Shown: in pieces, positions 10,125 through 19,772 of the stretch | How the letters are laid out: each line of letters begins with the position of its first letter | How positions within the stretch are numbered: the first letter of the stretch is position 1 | Origin: Prescottella equi | GTDB taxonomy: Bacteria; Actinomycetota; Actinomycetes; Mycobacteriales; Mycobacteriaceae | Direction: 5' to 3' | DNA: 64,000 nt | Assembly (NCBI RefSeq): GCF_020171745.1 | Contig: NZ_JAIVAH010000023.1 | Location: forward strand, 109,863 to 173,862 | Position numbers and translations under genes: made by a program | Notes under the pieces: model-generated | What the model saw: the letters and a program-made list of their open reading frames with translations, nothing else | What the model was told of the DNA's origin: nothing | Database searches by the model: none

Positions 10125-11059
10125 GTTCTGCCCAGGCCCCTGACCCGACCTCCGGCCCGACCCCGATCGCCGTCGTCGGCCCCACCGCCACCGGCAAGTC
10201 CGATCTCGGGCTCGACCTCGCGGAGCGGCTCGGCGGCGAGATCGTCAACATCGATGCGATGCAGCTGTACCGCGGCATGGACGTCGGCACGGCCAAACTG
10301 ACGGTCGCCGAGCGCCGCGGCATTCCGCACCATCAGCTCGACGTCCTGGACGTCACCGAGACCGCGACCGTGGCTCGGTACCAGGAGTCCGCGGTGCGCG
10401 ATGTCGAGGCCATCCGGGCCCGTGGCGCGGTGCCGGTCATCGTCGGCGGCTCGATGATGTACGTGCAGTCGCTGCTCGACGAGTGGGCTTTCCCCGCGAC
10501 GGATCCGCAGATCCGCGCGCACTGGGAGTCGGTGCTGGCCGAGGGCGGGGTGGCCGCGGTGCGCGCCGAGCTGGAGCGGGTCGATCCCGATGCTGCCGCG
10601 TCGATCCTGCCGACCGACGGGCGGCGGATGGTGCGCGCGCTCGAGGTCGTGCAGCTGACCGGCAAGCCGTTCGCGGCGTCGGCCCCGACGATCGGCGAAC
10701 CACGCTGGGGCACAGTCATCGTCGGTGTCGACCGGGACACCGAGGCGCTCGACGCGCGGATCCGGCTGCGGACCGAGCTGATGTTCGAGCGGGGACTCGT
10801 CGACGAGGTCGAGCACCTCGTCGGGGTGGGTCTGCGCGAGGGCGTCACGGCGCAGCGCGCGATCGGCTACGCGCAGGTGCTCGCGATGTTCGACGGTGAG
10901 TACGACCGCGCAGAGGCGTTGGAGCGCACCTTCATCGGCACCCGCCGGTACGTGCGCCGGCAGCGGTCCTGGTTCCGGCGCGATCCCCGGGTGCACTGGG
11001 TGGACGGCGCCGATCCGGCGCTGCTGGACGGCGTGCTGCGCGTGGTCGAGGGGATCTGA
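10121..11059 (+). CDS. miaA: tRNA dimethylallyltransferase MiaA
   Basis: Transfers the dimethylallyl group from DMAPP to the exocyclic N6 of A37 in tRNA, the step before MiaB. The 312-residue product has the P-loop GPTATGKSD near residue 22 and the substrate segment [20 protein letters not shown]. The motif [14 protein letters not shown] and the tRNA-binding part around [19 protein letters not shown] are also present. The GTG start at 10121 overlaps the preceding stop by four bases. The longer open frame upstream is out of family and overlaps the previous gene. Confidence 0.96.
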   Translation: MSSAQAPDPTSGPTPIAVVGPTATGKSDLGLDLAERLGGEIVNIDAMQLYRGMDVGTAKLTVAERRGIPHHQLDVLDVTETATVARYQESAVRDVEAIRARGAVPVIVGGSMMYVQSLLDEWAFPATDPQIRAHWESVLAEGGVAAVRAELERVDPDAAASILPTDGRRMVRALEVVQLTGKPFAASAPTIGEPRWGTVIVGVDRDTEALDARIRLRTELMFERGLVDEVEHLVGVGLREGVTAQRAIGYAQVLAMFDGEYDRAEALERTFIGTRRYVRRQRSWFRRDPRVHWVDGADPALLDGVLRVVEGI

Positions 11060-11067
11060 CACCCCGC

Positions 11068-11080
11068 TAGAGTTGGTGTC
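11068..11080 (+). promoter_or_regulatory. leaderless -10 element of dapF
   Basis: TAGAGT, seven bases, then the dapF ATG at 11081. No Shine-Dalgarno sequence lies in the 21-bp gap after miaA. Confidence 0.5.
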
Positions 11081-11950
11081 ATGGAATTCAGCAAGGGCCA
11101 CGGCACCGAGAACGACTTCGTGATCCTCCCGGATCCGGATGTCGACCTCGCGCTGCCGGCACACCGCATCGCCGCGCTGTGCGACCGCCGTCGCGGCCTG
11201 GGGGCGGACGGTCTCCTGCGCGTCGCCCGCGCCGGTGCGCTTGCCGCGGTCGGTGTGCTGCCCGAGCTGCCCGAGGGCGTCGGCGCCGACGACTGGTTCA
11301 TGGATTACCGCAACGGCGACGGGTCGATCGCCGAGATGTGCGGCAACGGTGTTCGGGTGTTCGCGCACTACCTCCGGGCGACCGGGCTCGAACTGCGCGA
11401 CGAGTTCGTCGTGGGCAGCCGGGCCGGCGCCCGGCCGGTCCGGGTGCACTCCGCCGATCACGTGCACGGCGACGTCACCGTCGACATTGGCCGGGTGCGC
11501 GAGCTCGGGACGTCCACCGCGACGGTCGGCGGACGCGTTCTCGAGGGCATCGGTATCGACGTCGGTAATCCGCATCTGGCGTGCGTCGATCCCGACCTCA
11601 CGCCGGCCTCGCTCGCGGCCCTCGACCTCACGGCCGCGCCCGGATTCGATCCCGGTTTCTTCCCCGAAGGCGTCAACATCGAGATCCTGACCGCGCTCGC
11701 CGACGGGGCGGTGCAGATGCGCGTCCACGAACGCGGCGTGGGGGAGACCCGGTCCTGCGGCACCGGCACGGTGGCGGCGGCGGTCGCCGCGCTGCGCGCG
11801 CACGGCGACGCCGACGGCAAGGTCGAGGTGCGGGTGCCCGGCGGTCGCGTCGAGGTCTCGGTCGACGGTGGCCGCGCCGCGTTGCGTGGTCCGTCGGTGC
11901 TGGTCGCGGCCGGTGAGATCGACGATCGCTGGTGGACCGAGCTGGGCTGA
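11081..11950 (+). CDS. dapF: Diaminopimelate epimerase
   Basis: Converts LL- to meso-diaminopimelate for lysine and for the peptidoglycan cross-link of this lineage; PLP-independent, with two cysteines as acid and base. The 289-residue product has [16 protein letters not shown] at the N-terminus, the first catalytic cysteine in [13 protein letters not shown] (about residue 87) and the second in [16 protein letters not shown] (about residue 227). A typical two-fold domain layout and normal length follow. It sits between miaA and hflX as in mycobacteria and is probably expressed from its own leaderless start. Confidence 0.96.
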   Translation: MEFSKGHGTENDFVILPDPDVDLALPAHRIAALCDRRRGLGADGLLRVARAGALAAVGVLPELPEGVGADDWFMDYRNGDGSIAEMCGNGVRVFAHYLRATGLELRDEFVVGSRAGARPVRVHSADHVHGDVTVDIGRVRELGTSTATVGGRVLEGIGIDVGNPHLACVDPDLTPASLAALDLTAAPGFDPGFFPEGVNIEILTALADGAVQMRVHERGVGETRSCGTGTVAAAVAALRAHGDADGKVEVRVPGGRVEVSVDGGRAALRGPSVLVAAGEIDDRWWTELG

Positions 11951-12030
11951 TCGGGGTTGTTCCCGACGTGCGGGGGCCGGGTCGAAATCGACGTGCACGG
12001 CATTCACGCTTCGTGGGACCATGAACGTGT

Positions 12031-13509
12031 ATGACGAAAACACATCGCACCCATTCCCCGTCGGCCGACGGCTCCGCCGAGCACACGGCGCCGGACGAGA
12101 CTGACCACTTCGACGACCACTCGGCGCCGTCCGTCGGCGACATGCAGCTCGACGAGCGCGCCGCGTTGCGCCGTGTGCAGGGTCTGTCGACCGAGCTCAC
12201 CGACGTCACCGAGGTCGAGTACCGGCAGCTGCGGCTCGAGCGCGTCGTGCTGGTCGGCGTCTGGACGTCGGGCACCGCCGCTCAGGCCGACGCGAGCATG
12301 GCCGAACTCGCCGCGCTGGCCGAGACCGCGGGCTCCGAGGTGCTCGAAGGCCTGGTGCAGCGGCGCGACAAGCCCGACGCCGCCACCTACATCGGCTCCG
12401 GCAAGGCGGACGAGCTTCGGCAGGTGGTTCTCGCGACCGGCGCCGACACCGTGATCTGCGACGGCGAGCTCACGCCCGCCCAGCTCACCGCGCTGGAGAA
12501 GGTCGTCAAGGTCAAGGTGATCGACCGGACCGCGCTGATCCTCGACATCTTCGCCCAGCACGCCACCTCCCGCGAGGGCAAGGCCCAGGTGGCCCTCGCG
12601 CAGATGGAGTACATGTTGCCGCGACTGCGCGGCTGGGGTGAGTCGATGTCCCGGCAGGCCGGTGGTCGTGCCGGCAGCAACGGCGGCGTCGGCCTGCGCG
12701 GTCCCGGTGAGACGAAGATCGAGACCGACCGCCGGCGCATCCGTGAGCGGATGGCGAAGCTGCGGCGCGAGATCAAGGGCATGAAGGCGTCGCGCGACAC
12801 CAAGCGCAGCCAGCGCCTGCGCAACGAGATCCCGTCCGTCGCGATCGTCGGCTACACCAACGCCGGCAAGTCGAGCCTGCTCAACGCCCTCACCGGTTCC
12901 GGTGTGCTGGTGCAGAACGCGCTGTTCGCGACGCTGGATCCGACAACCCGTCAGGCGTCGTTCGAGGACGGCCGCGAATACGTGCTCACCGACACCGTCG
13001 GGTTCGTGCGGCACCTGCCGACCCAGCTGGTCGAGGCGTTCCGGTCGACGCTCGAGGAAGTCACCGACGCCGACCTGCTGCTGCACGTCGTCGACGGGTC
13101 CGACCCGCTGCCGACCGACCAGATCAAGGCGGTCCGCGAGGTCATCACCGAGGTGATCCGCGAGAACGATACGACCGCTCCGCCCGAGTTGATCGTGGTA
13201 AACAAGATCGACGCTGCGGACCCGGTGGTACTGACCCAGCTGCGCGGGCTCCTGCCCGGCGCGGTGTTCGTGTCCGCCCGAACCGGGGAGGGCATCGATG
13301 AGCTTCGCGAGCGGCTGGGCGAGATCGTTCGGCGACCGGAGGTCGAGGTCGACGTGCTGGTGCCCTACTCGCGCGGCGACCTCGTCGCACGTATCCACGC
13401 GGACGGCCAGATCCTCGACACCACCCACGAGGAGGACGGCACCCGGATGCGCGTGCGAGTGCCCGAGTCGCTCGCCTCGGCACTGGTCGAGTACGCGGGG
13501 CGTGGGTAG
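12031..13509 (+). CDS. hflX: Ribosome-associated GTPase HflX
   Basis: GTPase of the OBG-HflX family that acts on 50S subunits or stalled ribosomes. The 492-residue product has a charged actinobacterial N-terminal extension (about residues 1-45). The HflX nucleotide-binding domain with GSGKADELRQ and the glycine-rich linker GGRAGSNGGVGLRGPGETK come next. The G domain starts with GYTNAGKSSLLNAL near residue 274, followed by DTVGFVRHLPTQLVEAFRST and NKID. A C-terminal domain closes the protein. The ATG at 12031 follows dapF by 80 bp. An upstream ATG is out of frame. Confidence 0.95.
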   Translation: MTKTHRTHSPSADGSAEHTAPDETDHFDDHSAPSVGDMQLDERAALRRVQGLSTELTDVTEVEYRQLRLERVVLVGVWTSGTAAQADASMAELAALAETAGSEVLEGLVQRRDKPDAATYIGSGKADELRQVVLATGADTVICDGELTPAQLTALEKVVKVKVIDRTALILDIFAQHATSREGKAQVALAQMEYMLPRLRGWGESMSRQAGGRAGSNGGVGLRGPGETKIETDRRRIRERMAKLRREIKGMKASRDTKRSQRLRNEIPSVAIVGYTNAGKSSLLNALTGSGVLVQNALFATLDPTTRQASFEDGREYVLTDTVGFVRHLPTQLVEAFRSTLEEVTDADLLLHVVDGSDPLPTDQIKAVREVITEVIRENDTTAPPELIVVNKIDAADPVVLTQLRGLLPGAVFVSARTGEGIDELRERLGEIVRRPEVEVDVLVPYSRGDLVARIHADGQILDTTHEEDGTRMRVRVPESLASALVEYAGRG

Positions 13510-14629
13510 CCGACGCGGCACGGCCGGGCTCGCGCTCGCCGGCGCCGCGCTCGCGCTCGTTCCGTCGCTGCTGCTGGCGGGTCCCGCGGTGGCGCAGAGC
13601 ACCGGTTCCGGCGTGCTGCTGCCGAACGCGCGATTCGAACCGGTCTGCACTCCCACCGATCCGGCGCTCGCAGAGCTGTCGGGGCTGGCCGTGCTGGACG
13701 GGAAGACGTACGGCATCGGCGACAGCGGCACCGACGACGCCGTCGTCGTGCTGGACGGGGACTGCGCCGTCACCGGCACCGTCCCGGTCCCCGTCGACCC
13801 GTACGACATCGAGGACATGGGGGTGGGCCCGGACGGCCGGCTGTGGCTGGCCGACACCGGCGACAACCTGCGGGCCCGGTCGACGGTGGCGCTGATCGAT
13901 CTCGATCCGGCGTCGGGCGAGGGGCAGTTGCACCGGCTCACGTATCCCGACGGCCCGCACGACGCCGAGGCGCTGCTGGTCCAGCGCGACGGTGTACCGC
14001 TGATCGTCACGAAGGAAGTCCTCGTCGCCAACGGTATCTACCGTCCGGCAGGCGCCGCGACGGTCGACGGTCTCGCCTCACCCGGCCCCACCGCGCTCGA
14101 ACGGGTCGGTGAACTGCGCCTGGGACCCACCACGACGCCCGGCGGACCGGTGCCGGTCGGCGGATCGACGCTGGTGACCGGTGGCGCGGTCAGCGCCGAC
14201 GGGACCGTGGCGGCGCTGCGCACCTACACCGACGTCTACCTGTTCTCGGCCCCGGACGGTGACCTCGTCCGGGCGCTGACCACGACCACCCCGGTGCGGG
14301 TGGCGCTGCCGAACCAGCCGCAGGGCGAGGCCATCGCGTTCACCGCGAACGGCGACCTGCTTGCGGGTTCGGAATCCGCCGGCGGGCCGCTGCCCCCGTT
14401 GCAGGTCCTGCCCGGCGCCGTCGACCTGGCCCGCGACGAGTCGTGGTCCGGTGGATCGGTGTCGCTGTCGGCGTCGACGGGAGAACCCGCCGTGTCCGAG
14501 GCGTCGGAGGCGGCCGGTGCAGACGAAGGTGCCCCGCAGTGGTCCACGTCGGTTCTCCTCGGCGGTGCGCTCGTGGCCGGGCTCGCGACGTTCGGGCTGG
14601 TGTTGCGGCGGTCGCGGTCGCGGCACTGA
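13502..14629 (+). CDS. Secreted or membrane-anchored propeller-like protein
   Basis: No named family recognised. The 375-residue product starts at a GTG that overlaps the hflX stop by 8 bp. An Arg-rich n-region, a long Ala/Leu-rich h-region and AVAQS give a signal peptide of about 35 residues. The body (about 45-310) has repeated short strands such as LSGLAVLDGKTYGIGDSGTD, IEDMGVGPDGRLWLADTGDN and ALLVQRDGVPLIVTKEV, recalling NHL/SMP-30-type beta-propellers. A C-terminal hydrophobic helix (VLLGGALVAGLATFGLVL) plus RRSRSRH would anchor it with the body outside. Role unknown; its coupling to hflX may be only positional. Confidence 0.7.
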   Translation: MGSRRGTAGLALAGAALALVPSLLLAGPAVAQSTGSGVLLPNARFEPVCTPTDPALAELSGLAVLDGKTYGIGDSGTDDAVVVLDGDCAVTGTVPVPVDPYDIEDMGVGPDGRLWLADTGDNLRARSTVALIDLDPASGEGQLHRLTYPDGPHDAEALLVQRDGVPLIVTKEVLVANGIYRPAGAATVDGLASPGPTALERVGELRLGPTTTPGGPVPVGGSTLVTGGAVSADGTVAALRTYTDVYLFSAPDGDLVRALTTTTPVRVALPNQPQGEAIAFTANGDLLAGSESAGGPLPPLQVLPGAVDLARDESWSGGSVSLSASTGEPAVSEASEAAGADEGAPQWSTSVLLGGALVAGLATFGLVLRRSRSRH

Positions 14630-14642
14630 CCGGAGTTGGCCG

Positions 14643-16196
14643 TCAGGCGTTCCTGATCAGGTCCGCGCAGCGCTCGCCGATGAGCATCGTGGTGATGTTG
14701 GGGTTGACCGCGACGATCTTCGGCATCACCGACGCGTCCGCCACCCGGAGTCCCTGCACGCCCTTCACCCGCAGCTGCGGATCGAGCGGGGAGTCCGGGT
14801 CGGGTCCCATCCGCACCGTGCCCACCGGGTGGTAGACGGTGTTGTGGGTGCGTCGGATGTAGTCGGCGATCTCGTCGTCGGACTGGACGTCGGTGCCGGG
14901 GAACAGTTCCCGACCCGCCCACGCCTCCATCGCCGGCTGCGCGACGATCTCCCGCGCCCGGCGGATGCCCTTGATCATGACGTCCATGTCATACGGGTCG
15001 GTGAAGTAGCGCGGATCCACCCGCGGCTTGTCGCGGAAGTCGATGCTGCGCAACCGAACCGTGCCCCGGGAGCGGGCGTGGGTGACGTTGGGCGTCAGGC
15101 AGAATGCGTTCTCCGACGTCGGATAGCCCTGCCGCACCGTGTGCATGTCGAACGGCACCGACCCGTAGTGGAACATCAGGTCGGGGCGGTCGAGGTTCTC
15201 CTCGGTGGGGGAGAAGATGCCGATCTCCCACCACTGCGTCGATCTGGTCACCATGGGCTGCTTCGCCTCCCACTGGATGACGCCCTCGGGATGGTCCTGC
15301 AGGTTGCTGCCGACGCCCGGGGAGTCGACGAGCACGTCGATGCCGATCTCCCGCAGGTGGTCGGCGGGCCCGATGCCCGAGAGCATCAGCAGTTTCGGGG
15401 AGTCGATCGCGCCGGCCGACAGGATCACCTCGCGCCGGGCGGTGATCCGACGGGAGTGGATGCCGTCCGGCAGCAGCACGTCGACGCCGACGCAGCGGCC
15501 GTCCTCGACCGGCAGCTTGCGCGCCCGGTGGTCGGTGAGGACGGTCAGGTTTCCGCGATCGAGGATCGGGTGAAGGTAGGACACCGACGACGACGAGCGG
15601 ACGCCGTCCTCCCGGCCGTTGATCTGGAAGAAGTTGGCGCCGTTGACGATCGTCTCGCCCTCGTTGAACCGGGCCCGCGGAATGCCTGCCTGCTCGCACG
15701 CATCGAGGATCGCGACGCCGCACGGATCCTCGGGCGGGACGTCCCGCAGTACCACCGGGCCGTCGTGGCCGTGGTGCTCGCCCGGCCGGGAGTTGTTCTC
15801 GAGCCGCTTGATCAGCGGGAAAATCGTCTCGGCTTCCCATCCGGTGCAACCGAACTGGCCGGCCCACTCGTCGAGATCCTCGCGCGGCGGCCAGAACGCG
15901 ATGCACGAGTTGTGCGACGAGCATCCACCGAGCACCTTGGCGCGGGCGTGCCGCATGAAGGAGTTGCCGTTCTCCTGCGGCTCGATCAGATAGTCCCAGT
16001 CGTAGCCGGATTCGAGTAGTGCCATCCAGTCCTCGAGGATCAGGATCTCGTCGAGCCCGACATCGCTCGGACCGGCCTCGATGAGTGCGACGGTCACCGC
16101 CGGGTCCTCGCTCAACCGAGCCGCGACGGCGGCTCCGGCGGATCCACCGCCCACGACGACGTAGTCGTATTCGTGCTGCTGGGACGTCATGGTCAC
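14643..16196 (-). CDS. codA: Choline oxidase (GMC flavoenzyme)
   Basis: Predicted to oxidise choline to betaine aldehyde and on to glycine betaine with O2, making H2O2. The 517-residue protein has the GMC dinucleotide-binding N-terminus YVVVGGGSAGAAVAARLSE. It matches the Arthrobacter globiformis choline oxidase as I remember it better than BetA dehydrogenases. GGCSSHNSCIAFW carries H95, equivalent to the FAD-linked His99, and S97 matches Ser101. The segments IQWEAKQPM (Glu312), FHYGSVPFD (His351), VYHPVGTVRMG (His466) and NPNIT (Asn510) are all present. It is the last gene of the operon and overlaps the aldehyde dehydrogenase by 4 bp. Many pipelines would call it choline dehydrogenase. Confidence 0.85.
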   Translation of the reverse strand: MTMTSQQHEYDYVVVGGGSAGAAVAARLSEDPAVTVALIEAGPSDVGLDEILILEDWMALLESGYDWDYLIEPQENGNSFMRHARAKVLGGCSSHNSCIAFWPPREDLDEWAGQFGCTGWEAETIFPLIKRLENNSRPGEHHGHDGPVVLRDVPPEDPCGVAILDACEQAGIPRARFNEGETIVNGANFFQINGREDGVRSSSSVSYLHPILDRGNLTVLTDHRARKLPVEDGRCVGVDVLLPDGIHSRRITARREVILSAGAIDSPKLLMLSGIGPADHLREIGIDVLVDSPGVGSNLQDHPEGVIQWEAKQPMVTRSTQWWEIGIFSPTEENLDRPDLMFHYGSVPFDMHTVRQGYPTSENAFCLTPNVTHARSRGTVRLRSIDFRDKPRVDPRYFTDPYDMDVMIKGIRRAREIVAQPAMEAWAGRELFPGTDVQSDDEIADYIRRTHNTVYHPVGTVRMGPDPDSPLDPQLRVKGVQGLRVADASVMPKIVAVNPNITTMLIGERCADLIRNA

Positions 16197-17698
16197 TCCT
16201 TCTCCGATCGCTCCGAGGTCCGGTCCGTGAACCAGCCGCTCACCCCGGGATCGATGTTCTGATAGACGTGCTTGGCCTCGCGGTACTCGTCGAGGCCGGT
16301 GGGGCCGAGTTCGCGGCCGAAGCCGGACTCACCGAAGCCACCCCATTCGGCTTGCGGCAGATAGGGGTGGAAGTCGTTGATCCACACCGTGCCTGCGCGC
16401 ATCCGGTTCGCGACGCGCTGTGCGCGACCCGCATCCTGCGTCCAGACCGCACCGGCCAGGCCGTAGCGGGTGTCGTTGGCGATACGCACCGCGTCGTCCT
16501 CGTCGGTGAACGTCTCGACGGTCACCACGGGGCCGAAGCCTTCGTCGACGACGACGGACATCCCCTGGCGGACGCCGTCGAGCACGGTCGGCAGGTAGTA
16601 ATAGCCGTTCTCGAGGTCGCCGGATCCCCACTCGCCGCCGCAGCGCAGCACGGCGCCCTCCTCGACACCCTTGCGGACGTACTCGCTGACCTTGTCCCGG
16701 TGGGCAGCCGAGATCAGTGGGCCGGTCTCGGCGTCGTCGTCGAACGGTCCGCCGAGACGGATCTGCCGGGCGCGGGCGACCAGTGCGTCGACGAACTCGT
16801 CGTGGATCGACTCCTCCACGATCAGTCGTGCACCGGCCGAGCACACCTGGCCGGAGTGGACGAACGCGGCGTTGAGCGCGTTGTCGACGGCGGCGTCGAA
16901 CAGCGCGTCGGCGAACACGACGTTCGCGTTCTTGCCACCCAGTTCGAGGGCCACCTTCTTGACCGTCGCCGCCGCGGTCGCCGCGATCCGGCGTCCGGTG
17001 ACGAGTCCGCCGGTGAACGAGACCATGTCGACGTCCGGATGCTCGGACAGCGGGGCACCGGCCACTGCGCCCGCGCCGAGCACCAGATTCGCCGCCCCGG
17101 CGGGGACGCCGCACTCGGTGAGCAGATCCATCAGCAGGATCGCGGTCGACGGGGTGAGCTCACTCGGCTTGAGCACGAACGTGTTTCCGGCCGCCAGACA
17201 CGGTGCGACCTTCCACGCAGCCTGCAGCAGCGGGTAGTTCCACGGGGAGATCAGCCCACACACCCCGACGGGTTCGTACTGGATTCGGCTGAGCACGTTG
17301 GCGTCCCCGGCGTCGACGAGGCGTCCGGCGTCGGTCGCGGCGATCGAGCCGAAGTACTCGAAGCACGCCGCGACGTCGTCGATGTCGATGCGGCCCTCGA
17401 CGATTCGCTTGCCGGTGTCGAAGGACTCGGCGCGAGCGAACTCCTCCTTGCGCTCCCGCAACCGGTCGGCCACCTTGCGGAGGATGCGGCCGCGCTCACC
17501 GGCGACCGTTCGCGGCCACGGACCGTTGTCGAATGCGTCGCGGGCAGCGGCGATCGCCCGCTCGACGTCGGAGGTTCCGGCCTCGGAGACGGTTGCGACG
17601 TGGCTGCCGTCGGCGGGGCACTGGATGTCGCGGGTCTCCCCGGACTCGGCGGCCACCCAGGTGCCGCCGATGAACAGGCTCGTTGCGGTGTCGGTCAT
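16193..17698 (-). CDS. betB: Betaine aldehyde dehydrogenase
   Basis: NAD(P)-dependent oxidation of betaine aldehyde to the osmoprotectant glycine betaine. The 501-residue ALDH has the N-terminal strands, the motif PWNYPLLQAAWKVAPCLAAG, the coenzyme loop FTGGLVTGRRIA, the general base in ALELGGKNANVVF and the nucleophile in HSGQVCSAGARL. The oligomerisation tail ends TGLDEYREAKHVYQ. Length is normal. Its stop overlaps the choline oxidase start by 4 bp and its start lies 7 bp after betT, so the three genes form one operon. If choline oxidase performs both steps, this enzyme would remove leaked aldehyde. The family has gbsA- and betB-named members. Confidence 0.9.
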   Translation of the reverse strand: MTDTATSLFIGGTWVAAESGETRDIQCPADGSHVATVSEAGTSDVERAIAAARDAFDNGPWPRTVAGERGRILRKVADRLRERKEEFARAESFDTGKRIVEGRIDIDDVAACFEYFGSIAATDAGRLVDAGDANVLSRIQYEPVGVCGLISPWNYPLLQAAWKVAPCLAAGNTFVLKPSELTPSTAILLMDLLTECGVPAGAANLVLGAGAVAGAPLSEHPDVDMVSFTGGLVTGRRIAATAAATVKKVALELGGKNANVVFADALFDAAVDNALNAAFVHSGQVCSAGARLIVEESIHDEFVDALVARARQIRLGGPFDDDAETGPLISAAHRDKVSEYVRKGVEEGAVLRCGGEWGSGDLENGYYYLPTVLDGVRQGMSVVVDEGFGPVVTVETFTDEDDAVRIANDTRYGLAGAVWTQDAGRAQRVANRMRAGTVWINDFHPYLPQAEWGGFGESGFGRELGPTGLDEYREAKHVYQNIDPGVSGWFTDRTSERSEKE

Positions 17699-17705
17699 GT
17701 CTTCA

Positions 17706-19772
17706 TCACTCCATCGTCGGGGTATGTCGGAGGCGGAGGAATTCGATGTGGCGTTCGTACTGGTCCAGGACGTCGCCGATGAGCTGCTCGCGGGTGTAGC
17801 CCATGACGTCGTACTGCTGGCTGCCCTCGGTGAGGTAGACCTCGAGGCGGTAGTAGACGGCGTCGCCGCTGGCCGAGTTCATCGCGAACGACGGGATGTC
17901 CGTCTTCTCGGGCCACAGCTGATAGCGGAACGGTGGGTCGTCGCCCATCTCGACGGTCAGGTCGAGGTGCGGGACGCCCGTCTTCTCTTCTCTGTTCTCG
18001 GTGAGGTCCGCGGGGATCTCACGAGTCGCGAGTTCGTCGACGACGGCCTGCAGCGCGGGCCGAGCCGTGGAATCGACGTATCCGCGCAGGTCCTTGCTGT
18101 CGGGATACGCGAGGGTGCGGGTGAGGCGCTGGCGCCATGTGCGCTGGACGCCGCGCTCGGAGCCCACCCGTTCGGACAACGACGAATGCAGGACCGCGCG
18201 AATGCTGTCCTCCCGGAAGCCTTCCGTGCGCAGGGCCCGGTGAAGGCCGGCCATGATGAGCAGCATCACGAACGAGAACGGCAGCCCCATGATGATCGTC
18301 GCGTTCTGCAGCGTCGTGACGCCGCCGACGATCAGCATTGCGAGCGTCAGTAGACCCGTTGCGACGGCCCAGAAGATCCGCCCCCATTTGGGGCCGTCCT
18401 CCTCCGGATCGTTCAGGTGGGAAGTGAGGTTCGTGAGCACCAGCGCGCCCGAGTCGGCGGAGGTGACGTAGAACAGTAGCCCGGTGAACGTCGCGATACC
18501 CGCGCTGAACAGCGCGCCGGGGTACTGGTCCAGCAGTGAATAGAACGCGCTCTCGGGAGCGGACATCGCGGATTCCCCGAACTCGCTGTTTCCGTCGATC
18601 ACCACGGACAATGCGGCGTTGCCGAAGATCGCGATCCACAGTGCGATGAACGCGAACGGGATGGTCAGCACCGCGCCGATGAACTGACGGATCGTGCGGC
18701 CCCTCGAGATTCGGGCCAGGAACAGACCGACGAACGGTGCCCAGGCGATCCACCACGCCCAGAAGAACAGGGTCCACGAGTTGAGCCATTCCTGCGGGGC
18801 GTCGAACGCGAAGGTATCGAGCGTCATCCCCGGGAAGCGGCTGACGTAGTCGCCGACATTCATCACGATCGCGTCCAGCAGGAATCGGGTCTTGCCGGCG
18901 AACAATACGAACAACATCAGCGCGAGCGCGAGCAGAGCGTTCAACTCGGACAGTCGCCGGATGCCGCGGTCGACGCCCGAGACGACGGACACCGTCGCCA
19001 TCAGGACAGCGAGCGCGATAAGCGCGATCTGCATCGCGGTGTTCTGCGGAAGGTCGAACATGAAGTGCAGCCCGTAATTGAGCTGGACCACACCGATACC
19101 GAGGGATGTCGCGATGCCGAAGATCGTGCCGAGCACGGCGGCGATCTCGACGCCGTCGCCGACGGCACCCTTCACTCGCTTGCCGATCACGGGGTACAGC
19201 GCCGAGCGGATCGACAGTGGCAGTCCACGCCGATACGCGAAGTAGGCGAGTGCTGCGCCCATCAGCGCATACATGGCCCAGCCGGTGATGCCGTAGTGGA
19301 ACAGGGTCCACACCACGGCCTGACGCGCGGCCTCGGTGTTCTGGCCGTCGCCGACCGGTGGCGCCAGATACTGCGTGACGGGTTCCGAGACCGAGAAGAA
19401 CATCAGGTCGATGCCGATGCCTGCCGCGAACAGCATTGCTCCCCAGGTGAAGACGTTGTAGCGCGGCAGCGAATGGTTGGGGCCCAGCTTGATCTTTCCG
19501 TAGCGCGAGAGTGCCAGGAACAGCACGAACACGACGATCAGCGTCGCGACCAGGAAGTACCACCAGCCGAAGGCGCCCGCAATCCAGTCCACGACACTGC
19601 CGATCACGGAGTCCGCGTTGTCCGGGGCGATCATCGCCCACGCGGTGATCGCGACGATGATCGCCGACGAGATGTAGAACACGGGCTTGTTGATCCCGGA
19701 TCGCCCGGTGGCCGTCTGCTGTGGCTCGTCGTGGAACGCGGCCTCTGAAGGCTGTCGATCCGTCGTGCTCAT
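17706..19772 (-). CDS. betT: BCCT-family choline transporter BetT
   Basis: Imports choline, probably by proton symport as in Escherichia coli BetT. The 688-residue protein has twelve TM helices in residues about 35-520. The BetT-type glycine motif AAGIGIDLMFFSVSEPVTQY is present instead of the sodium-site GMGIG of BetP. The stretch TLFFWAWWIAWAPFVGLFLARI holds the conserved tryptophan box. A cytoplasmic C-terminal domain of about 160 residues ends with a segment like that of BetT (LDQYERHIEFLRLRH) and is known to sense osmolarity in the family. The ATG at 19772 is chosen because GGAGGAGACAC precedes it. First gene of the choline operon. Confidence 0.92.
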   Translation of the reverse strand: MSTTDRQPSEAAFHDEPQQTATGRSGINKPVFYISSAIIVAITAWAMIAPDNADSVIGSVVDWIAGAFGWWYFLVATLIVVFVLFLALSRYGKIKLGPNHSLPRYNVFTWGAMLFAAGIGIDLMFFSVSEPVTQYLAPPVGDGQNTEAARQAVVWTLFHYGITGWAMYALMGAALAYFAYRRGLPLSIRSALYPVIGKRVKGAVGDGVEIAAVLGTIFGIATSLGIGVVQLNYGLHFMFDLPQNTAMQIALIALAVLMATVSVVSGVDRGIRRLSELNALLALALMLFVLFAGKTRFLLDAIVMNVGDYVSRFPGMTLDTFAFDAPQEWLNSWTLFFWAWWIAWAPFVGLFLARISRGRTIRQFIGAVLTIPFAFIALWIAIFGNAALSVVIDGNSEFGESAMSAPESAFYSLLDQYPGALFSAGIATFTGLLFYVTSADSGALVLTNLTSHLNDPEEDGPKWGRIFWAVATGLLTLAMLIVGGVTTLQNATIIMGLPFSFVMLLIMAGLHRALRTEGFREDSIRAVLHSSLSERVGSERGVQRTWRQRLTRTLAYPDSKDLRGYVDSTARPALQAVVDELATREIPADLTENREEKTGVPHLDLTVEMGDDPPFRYQLWPEKTDIPSFAMNSASGDAVYYRLEVYLTEGSQQYDVMGYTREQLIGDVLDQYERHIEFLRLRHTPTME

